Shown piece after piece: positions 51,001 to 61,200 of a DNA stretch of 64,000 nt (its first letter is position 1; every line of letters starts with the position of its first letter). Under the pieces are notes generated by a model that saw nothing but the letters and a program-made list of their open reading frames with translations, was not told the origin of the DNA and made no database searches. The translations under genes were made by a program, and so were the position numbers. This stretch comes from Siphlonurus alternatus (lineage: Eukaryota; Arthropoda; Insecta; Ephemeroptera; Siphlonuridae), in assembly GCA_949825025.1 (NCBI GenBank), contig OX463785.1:14509971-14573970 (forward strand), written 5' to 3'.

Positions 51001-52208
51001 TTGCTGGAACAGCCCAGACTTATTTAGCATTTAAAAAAAAAATATTTGAAAATACTTATTGCATTCTTAATTTTCAGAACCAAATTTTGAGGGGGGGAGG
51101 GGAGGGAAGCTGCCTCCATAAGGCCAATGTTAAAAAAAAAAATGGAATGGGGGAAATGCCTACATTGCCCATGTTAAATCCAAAATTTCTGAATTTCTGG
51201 GGAGAAGGGGGGGGGAATGGCCCACTCAGCCCCCCCAACCCCCTGGATTTGCACCTGCTTATTTAAAAACAACATATCAGACTTTTGTTAATACAGTACT
51301 TTGCATGAAGATGCTATACAATGAAAGAATAGATTTTCATATTATTAATCGTTAGTCTTCTTTTATTTAAAATTAATTACTACTCTCCTATTACCTCCAC
51401 AACAAAACTAATGAAACAAAAAAACAATTTTCAATAACATCTGTGGGCATAAAAACCAAAATGTGTCAACTGCCCCAAAAAAAGAATCAATCAATCACGT
51501 CCCCTCAAGTAAGGTCCACACTCACAGTCTGTGCTCTCGTTCTCGCTCCTGCTGCTGGCATCCTTGGTGTTCCTCCTGAGCTTGAGTGAGCGTCGCTTGA
51601 AGGAGCCTGCGGAGGGCGTGCCTGCATTGGTACCTCGACGTAGCAGGAAGGGGCGGGAGGGGGGAGCACGACTGCCCCCAGCACTCCCCCCTCCAGTCCT
51701 CTCCCTCTCTCGTTTCTTCTCCTCCATAGCTAGAGCCTCCTCACCCTGGAATTGTTTCAGTTGTTGTTAAGAGAGGTGACTTCACAATATTTAGCAATGA
51801 GATAAAAATAAAATTGTTTAAAAAAAAATACAAATTCTAAGGGAGAAAAACTTCAAATTTTGAAGGAAATAAATTTGAGTAAATTATATAAAAAAAAATA
51901 TGCTACAAAATTAATGTCATAGAATAGAATCCACATGATGAAGATAGTATAATTTATTTTTTTATTAAATTTACTACACTTTTCTTGAAAGTTCCTATAA
52001 TATCAGCAAAAACTACACAAAGCAAAGAACTAACCTGCATGGTGACCGTGGTGTTGCTGCTGCCTTCTGACTCATTGTCTGGCTCATGGAGGACGAAACT
52101 GATCTTACGTTCTGACGATTGGGCACCTGAAAACAAAATCAGGCATTAACAACTACAAACATAGCTATAAAACAAACAGAAAGAGGTCATGGCATTTAAG
52201 CAGTATTG

Positions 52209-52242
<34 letters not shown>

Positions 52243-55200
52243 GATATAGGCATGAAAATTAATACAGTAGTTGACAATAAACAAAAGTTAATTGGGCTAT
52301 GATGTTATAATACAGTATTTTTTATAAATACTGTATCTAGTATTCTAGTGTATACACATTGAAAATGACATCTTTCTTAATATATAATTTCTGTTGGCTT
52401 ATTATAGAAGTAAAATGGTTTAAACACCAGAAAATAAGAAGAAAATAATAAAATTTTAAAGGTTGATTACACTTGAAATTCAGTCTATTAAAATTCCTCT
52501 CATAAAAAGACACAAAACAAAACTGATCTTCACTCACCATTAACTGGCTCCTTATCTCCCGCTATCGACTGCAAACTCTGAGCGGAGGTCTGAGAATGTC
52601 CCATTGACGAGAGTGCCATGCTCCACCGTCTGTTAGCGTCCCTACTGTACATTCTCTCCCAGGCAGGGGGGCGGTCTCGCGATGAGAGACGACTGCACTT
52701 TGGCAAGGCCTGGTACGACTCTCTCAGAAACGTCGTGATCTCTAGAAGTAGCAGGCAAGCCACCATACGGAGCGCCAGAGGACATTGTAGTCCCATCAAA
52801 CCAATACTGGCTGTGGGAACAGAAAGAGAATTTATGTTAGATTTTTTTTTATATAAAAATACCATTTGTAAAAAAAAAAAAAAATTAATAAATAAACTTT
52901 TTTTTGAATGAAATAAATTAAAATTAAAACAATAAAAAAAGTTGGAAATAGATTATTTTGATTGTTATTAAATTTCTAGATTGAAGTGATTATTTATTAT
53001 TAAAGCAAATCTAATTTACAAATGCTGGTAAGAAAATTTTAGTGACAATTTTTACTAAAATTTAAATTGAATTTTTATTTTTTTTCAATATAATTTTTTC
53101 TCTAGAAAATTATTTTTTTTCCAGTTTTTTTCTTGATTTATCATTTATCAAAAATAGACCGTGCAGCACTGCATTTTTCCAGCAAAATTTCTTTTTATTA
53201 CAAACTTTTATAGAGACCATGTTACCTCATACAACACTAGAACAACTCGACACCTGCAGTTCGACACCCTAACAACCCTCACCTTCGTCCAGAAAGTCCT
53301 CCTCCTCGTCCTCCAACAACAACTCCTTCTGACGAGTCTCGTCAGTCACCATAGCAACGATGTTGTGGACGTGCTGCTTGTCCTGGCTGATCATCTCCTC
53401 CAGACGAGTGCCCAGTGCCTGTGCATTTATTTAATAAACTACATACCTCGCAACAAAATACCTTAAAACATTTTTTTTTGTATGTGGAAATCTTCAAATA
53501 ACAGCTTTTACCTGTGTTTTTGGTTTTTGTCAATCAGAGCTACATATTATATTGTCTGCATAATTTTTTATGACAATTAAGAGGAAAAAAAAATACATAC
53601 AATACAATACCTACAATATATTATTGAAAATTTGTAGAAAATAAACAAACATTTTATGTGTTTCAGAATGAAGAAAATTATGTTTCTTTCAAAATTAGTC
53701 TTATTTCTGGCAAAGAAATCATTGTCAACAGTAAATTTAATAGTCTTACTAGTGTTAATCTTGATTTTTATAATACAATAGTTACTAAACAATATATCTT
53801 TTCAAAATCTCCAACTTTAGTAAACATTTACTCATCTCACCTCTGCCCATTGAAAGAACATCTTTCCTGCGGCCCTCTGCAACATGTGAGATCTCCGGAG
53901 ACCCGAGGGGGTGCTGCGACTGGCGAGGGGCACCGAGGGGCGGAACATTGGGAAGTTGAGCTTCATCCACGTGGGCCACTGCCCCTTGTTGCAGTTGTGC
54001 ACAAAGAAGGCACACTCGAGGAGTAGAGACGCTCTGGCTACCACCGGAGCATTGGGCTGGGTCAAGGAGTTAAACACAAAATAGCAAACTGTTTTCTATT
54101 TTTTTTTAATAAATTTATGAAAAATTAAATGGAGTATTGACCTCAATTTTTTTTATTGCAGAAATGGATAGAGGGTGTAAAGTTATGCTACCTTGATTTT
54201 TTTCAGATTTTTTGGAGCCCGGGAACTATTTTTAAAAAAATATTGAAAGCTCTTTTTGTGATGTCACGAGACGCCGCTCCTTAAGAAAAAGATAGGACTT
54301 GCCGCCGCGTGACGTCACAAAAAGGACTTTCAATAATTTTTTAAAAACACTTCCCGGGCTCTAAAAAATCTAAAAAAAATCAGGGTAGCATAATTTTTCA
54401 CCCTCTATCCATTTCTGCAATAAAAAAAAAAATGAGGTTGATACTGCATTAAACTATACTATTTATTAAAAAAAAAAGAGGATAAGGAAAACACATGATA
54501 ATATTTTTTTTCAAAACAAAATTAATTGTTCAAATTTTTTTGATAAAAGAAATTATAATAATGAATTTTTATCAGAAATATTTTGACTGCTGCAGCTCTG
54601 CAAATTTATAATCAATCATTGAAAATAGTAGATAACAGAAACTATATAATAACCCATCCAAATTAAAAATAAAAAATGATTTTTTATAAATTTTACAGTA
54701 ATTTGAAAACAAAATTAATAATTCTAACATTAAATTAATTGTGTATCATATAAGCCACCTATACGTAGACATTGTTTATATTTTCTGGCAGAATTATTGT
54801 CTCACCAAATCAAGTACGGCAGCCAATAGGTGAGGGTCCGGTACCGTGCCAGGTTGGCACGTCTCGAGGAAGAAGGAAAATCGCAGCATGCCGTTGAACA
54901 CGGGGGGAAGTGGAACCAGCTTCCTCTCCTTCAGGACCACAAACTCAGACTCTCGAGTGTGGTCACCAAGCTCCAGTGAGTTGCGACGACTCAGGTCTGT
55001 CAAATAAATTGTCAAGGTTTTAATGAAGAATTTCATAACAATTCAGTGTAAAAATTAAATTTTTAGTACACAATATAATTTTGACTATAATGAATCAGCT
55101 TGTGATTTGTAATTTTACAAACTTATTAGAAAAGTATTCAAGATTTGATGTCAATGTTTATCTTTCTAATGTTGCAAGCACCAATTAAATGGAGTATCGA

Positions 55201-58200
55201 CCTCAATTTTATTTATTGCAGAAATGGATAGAGGGTGCAAAGTTATGCTACCTTGATTTTTTTCAGTTTTTTGGAGCCCGGGAACTATTTTTAAAAAAAT
55301 ATTGAAAGTTCTTTTTGTGACGTCACGAGACGCCGCTCCTTAAGAAAAAGATAGGACTTGCCGCCGCGTGACGTCCATAAAAGGACTTTCAATAATTTTT
55401 AAAAATATTTCCCGGGCTCTAAAAAATGTGACAAAATTCAGGGCAGCATAACTTTTTACCCTATATCCATTTTTGCAATAAAAAATTTGAGGTCGATACT
55501 CCATTGTTTTGTTTAAAAATATGTAGAGAATATGATGAGTTTAAAACAAAAAAAAACTTACGACTTCCAGGCGTTTCCTCTAGACTACCATCCTTTTTCT
55601 TTCCTTTTCCCAAACCAATCTTGTTCAATTTATCCTCTACCTTACGTTTAGCATTCTTTAGAGTTTGGCCAACTTGCGAGCTGTGAACAAAATTAAACTT
55701 ACATAAGACTTGTAATCATATGCATTTTAACAATATGGATTAATTAATTTAAAATGAATGTTTCAATTATTAACAAAACACTAAATTTAAAAAAAAAATT
55801 GTAAATTAGAAAATATTTCAAATGCAATTCATGCATCCAGATTCCAGAAAAATATTCAGTTTTTTCACTAACCGCGGTTAGCACAAGTCTTAAACAAGTC
55901 AATGACACTAAACATGGTTAATAAAAATGCTGGATATCTTCCTTTAATTGTATTACCTCATTGAATAAAAAAAAATGTAATTTTTGCAATTTCAGAGTAA
56001 TTTGCTTCATTTGGCATACCTGACACTTGGTTTCTGTGTCCCCCTGCCTTGCATGTAATACATAGAGGGTTGTCTGATGAAGTTCCCATCAATAGGGGAC
56101 TCATTGCCGTCATGACTCTCGGTAGAGTCCGCCCGAGCAGAGTCTTTCTTGAACCAGTTGCCTGAAACAGGCAGACTCAAATTAACTTCACTCTGGAATG
56201 GTTGTCCAAACCATCACCTGAGTTCAAGTCCGATAGATGGAAACAATAGTTATTATTATTTTTTTTTTAATGAACAAGCTGAGACACAAAATTAAAGCTG
56301 TTTTATACTATTCACTTTCTCACCTTCATAAAACCCAAGTTGATGTAAAATGAAGTACATGGATATGATTTTAATTTTTTAAAGCTGGGGAATTACACAA
56401 TACAATTTTTCTAATTATTGCATACAATTTTTTCTTACAAGAAAACTTAAACTCAATGTTTATATGGAGATGGTATTTTTTTGTAAGGAAAAATTTTATG
56501 CAAAATTGTATCATGTAATACAGGCTTTAGACTAAAAATAAATTAACAAATAATTTAACATTAAAATATTATAATAGGGAGTTTTTTATTATATTTATAA
56601 ATAACTGAATGAATATAATGCAACATTGAGATTTGGAAATGCTATACTTATTTCTTGTTATCAACTTCTTTTATTTGATTGAAAAATCATCTATGTGATA
56701 TTTATTTATTGCAAGAAAAGGACAGAAAGACTCATAAAAAATATGATAAATGCTAAATTCAGAGGGGCCATCTGAATATAGCATTTATCACCTTTTGATA
56801 ATTTGTGTTTTATGGGTCTTGTTTATCTTTTTCTTTCATTAAAATAAATATTGTCAACAACTTCCAAAGTTAATTACTTTATTAATTGGTGAAATGTTTG
56901 AGTAATTACACAAGATTCTGGCATTGGTGTTACCTAATTGAAATCTTGAGGCAGTCTTTCCCCTCCCGCTCTTTCCCTGAGGGACGCTGGACAAGGGTTG
57001 CGGCTCCACCCCCAAGTTTCTCTCACTCTGGCGAGGGGTGAGAATGTGGTGCTTGCGACGAAGGTTGCTCAGAGGGCTCTGACTGGCCTTGGCAGGTTCT
57101 TCACTCAGCTCAGTTTCAAGCAGGCTCTGTGAGAATCATTAAGTTAAACTGTGCACATGGGAGTATGGCTTACTGACAGCTTTATTTTGAGATTTTAGTA
57201 TTGGATTTTTTTATGTCTTTAATTGAATGTATCATGAACTTAGTTATTTTTAATAGTATGAACAACATTTCCCATTAATTAGTTAAATGCAGTCATTAAA
57301 TACTGCAATATTATGACTTAATTTTCATTTAAATTCCCATTTATCCCAATTAATTTTTTAAATATTTAGTTTCAAATAAATTTACCAAAGGAAATAATAC
57401 AACTTTGTAATTTACTTCTTAAACAAGAAAATACATAAATTAACTTGCCGTCTTATATAGTATTTTCTATTCTACAAATATGCCAATTATTACTAAAAAA
57501 AATAAAGGAAAGAAAAATTATCAAAATAAATTCTAAAATTCTACAACAGAGATGAAAATTAAAGCTATAAAAATTTAACATGCAGGCTAGCTATTCTATT
57601 CACTAAGCTAAAGCCATGCAAAGATGTCAGAGCTAAGCAAAGTAACAGAGCAATTTCTTGGCTGGGCTGTACCTTTCTTTAATTAATTTTGAATTACAAT
57701 GATCAATTAAAAGAGTAAGGAAAATTAAATTAAAACAACAATAATTATAAAGGATAACCTGCATGAAATATTTATTGCAGAAATTAATAGAGGGTACATT
57801 CTACTGATTTTTTCCACATATTTTAGAGCTCGGGTACTAATTTTTTTAAAAATTATTAAAAGTATAAAGAGAGGCGTCAATTGGTGTCATTTCTTAGGAT
57901 AGGGACTATAACAAGGGAATAAGTGGTTTCAAACCCAACCTCAGTCAAACGTTGTAGCAATATTTCTGGCCTTTAAAAAATCTGAAAAAATTCAGTATAA
58001 TATAATTTAATATCCTCTATATTTTTGCAAAAAAAAAATTCATGCAAGAAGTAAAAGATATTTTAAAATCTCAATTTAAAATTTAATGTTAGAAATCCTT
58101 GACATTCCGAGAAACTGCTCTGTCACGATTCTACCCCACTATTTCCCCTACAGCGCAGGTTGACGAAGTGCTCCTCTTTTTGAAGAGGAACTTTCTGCCG

Positions 58201-61200
58201 GCCCTCTCATCGGTCATGGTGCACGAAGAAGGTTCCCCAGACATTGCCGAGGTCGCAGCGGCCGCGGCTGCAGAGGACGAAGACGCTTCTTGCTCTGCGT
58301 CCTGCTGCGTGGAGTGAATGTGCCTGGAGGGGCAGCCATTCACTAGACTAACGCTAGCTACGTCTACACCACACAGTAGGGACACCAGACTTAACATTGC
58401 AAATCTCACGAGAAGCAAATTTTACTGTTAAGGAAAGAGCTAATTAAACCAGCTCTCTTTTTTTGTAGGGTGGATGCCAGGAGTTTTACTACAGTAATAT
58501 GGGCCATGAGGGGTGTGATAGGGAGAACATAATTAAGAGTGGTACAAACCCAAATGCATTTTCAAACCATTTTAGGATGGGGATCAACCCCATTTCTGTA
58601 TATTTGCTATTGTTTACAGGTGTATTTTAAATTGCAATGAAATTGGAGTAAACATAAGAACTTTGAATTAATTTTATTAATTCAACAGCTCATCTTGTTA
58701 CTTTACAATTAATAATTCATAATGATGATAAAGTTATAAGATATATTATAAGTTGGTATAATAATCCAGCAATGTGGAATTATGAGTCTGGTGAAAATAC
58801 CGATGATACATAATATTACAAAAAAATTTATACAGGTAAAAATACCAAATATTACTTTAAAAAAAAAAAAGAGGTGATAATGAGTGCAATAATGGTTAAT
58901 ATATAAGAATAGACCAAATTACAACAGAATGCAGAGAAAAACGCTACACTAGAAGGTGTCTAGAAGAATATATATAAGTATACTTAAAAGTAAAATTTGA
59001 TTGCATAGCGTTCAAAACATAAACTTACGACGGCAGAATCTGCACGAATATGAATTTGGCTCGATGTCCTATAACAAGATTGTGTGTATAATATAGAGTC
59101 TAAAAGTTGATTCATAAAAAAATATATATTATGCATGAAGGATAATACTCCTGCAAAAGGTATTATAATTATGATTAAAAGAAATTCGTAAGAGTGCATG
59201 GAAACTAAAAAATATAAAACTCATGAAATGTTTTTATTGTTTTGTGAATTTATGTTAATTATAAATAGTGTTGAAAAGCAAATAAAACGAGAGGTTACTA
59301 TCAAGAGAGTGAATTTTGGTTTACAATTAAAATAGAAACCACAGAAGTAGGAAAAAAAATAATTAAAATTTAGGTGTAATAAAAAATAATGTATTGCTTC
59401 TATTTCTTTATAGATACAAACTGGATGTGTTTAAGTTAATTATACTTTATAAATTGGAGGATTTTATAATATATTGTTATCAAATTTTCAATTTTGAATT
59501 AATGTCATATAATGCTAAAATGTTAAATTAAAACTTTTGTGCTACAAGGTTTATTTTATATTGAATACCCTTTGTGTACATAAAAGTGATTACCTTTAGC
59601 TATAATATGATTGAAATGAGTAGAGAAAAAAATAGAAAAAAAGTTTTATTAATGCCACCAAAAACTTAAGTTGCATTAAAATTATTACTGTATTACTTTT
59701 TTTTTTTTTAGAAAATCCCACGCTTCATGTGCTAATGAAGACAGAAGTTTGATCATTTAAAGAAGTTAAGGTAAAGATGAATCCTTCTGCACTTTTCCTT
59801 CTCTCCTGTCTTCTAAATGAGAAACGTAGGGTATATTGAGGAAGGCACATAAGACGTACGTGGTATAGAAATTTAAGTACAGAGGAGCTAGTTCTCATTA
59901 ATCAAGATGATGTACCTGATGACCCTGGTGGTCTGAGTGGTTGGTTCTTTCTTATGAGGTCGGGCCGAGGAGTCTATCAGAGCACTCAGCGCCACGCGAC
60001 GGAATGTTCCCCCGTGAGCTTCTCTCACGTACGTGACTAGTTGTCGTACGTCACAGTACAACGCCTGGGGACAAAAAAGTGTGAAACTAGCTGGAGATAA
60101 TGAGATACCGTACTTAAACATTTACTACATCAATAACTAATTTGTAGGTACATGTATTCTGAATACAACAATCAAATTTTTCCCTCTCCCCCCCCTTTTT
60201 TTTTAAATGGACAACCTTTATGATTTGTTGTTATTAAAGTATATTTGGATAGATTGATTGATTAATTGGTTTGTATTTTTGGGCAATTAACACATTTTGG
60301 TCTGGTGTATGCCCCCATATTTAGATAGAGAACCTCAAGTTATGTATTGGCAATTTTTTTCAGATTTTTTTTTTTTTTTTTTTAACCCTCTAACACCCTT
60401 AAAATCACATTCAAAATGCTGTGATATCATAGTCATGCAATGTCTCTCCCTATGCTTGTGTGTTAAATATTTGCAGAACTATGACGTCACAGCGTTTTGC
60501 AGCATGATTTTAAGGGTGTTGTAGGATTAAAAAAAAAAAAATCTAAAAAAAATTTTCAATACAGAACTTGAGGTTCTCCATACAAAATACAATAAAAAAT
60601 TTCATGAAAGCTGTCCAGCATTTTTGTTTCCACGTTTTCCAAAGGGTCAAGTCTCACCATGTTGTCCTGGGTCTTGAGGTCCTTGAGCCAGCTAACCAGC
60701 CTGGTGACCAACGTCTTGAAGACGCAGGCCAGGATCTGACCCTCGATCCCCCGACTTCCTCCCCCACACAGACCTGCTCCGAAGTTGGTCGCATAGCCTC
60801 CCTGGGAAGATGAGAGGTCTGGGGACTTGCTGGCACTGCGCTTCTGGTCTGAAATTAGACAAGGGAGTGAGGATTTTTAATTATTGAATATATTTTAAAT
60901 ATTGTAAAATAATATTTATATTTTTAAATATAAATAGCCATCACTAATTTGAGAAAAAAAAAACTAAATAAAAAATTTCAATAATCAATCTTACATAAAT
61001 TATAAAGACTTAAAAAGAGTTGAAAATTTATAGAAAAATAAAAACATTAAATGTGGTTAAATAAATTACAATTTTAATAAATTAATTTATTTTTCTATTT
61101 TAAAATCTTTTTAATTCTTAAAGTGCCAGGTAGATTATTGAAAATTTTACATTAAAAACACCCGTATAAATGATGTATTTAAAAAAAATACAGCTGATAT

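Noticed and set aside
51080..51245. G-rich tract as a possible CpG island or exon
   Set aside because: It has G-runs but no CpG density, no splice sites and no UNC80-like frame.
58099..58317. Plus-strand 72-codon ORF with an Ala/Glu/Asp run
   Set aside because: It is the antisense shadow of UNC80 E8; the minus strand has matching phase to E7 and E9 and a UNC80-like basic patch.
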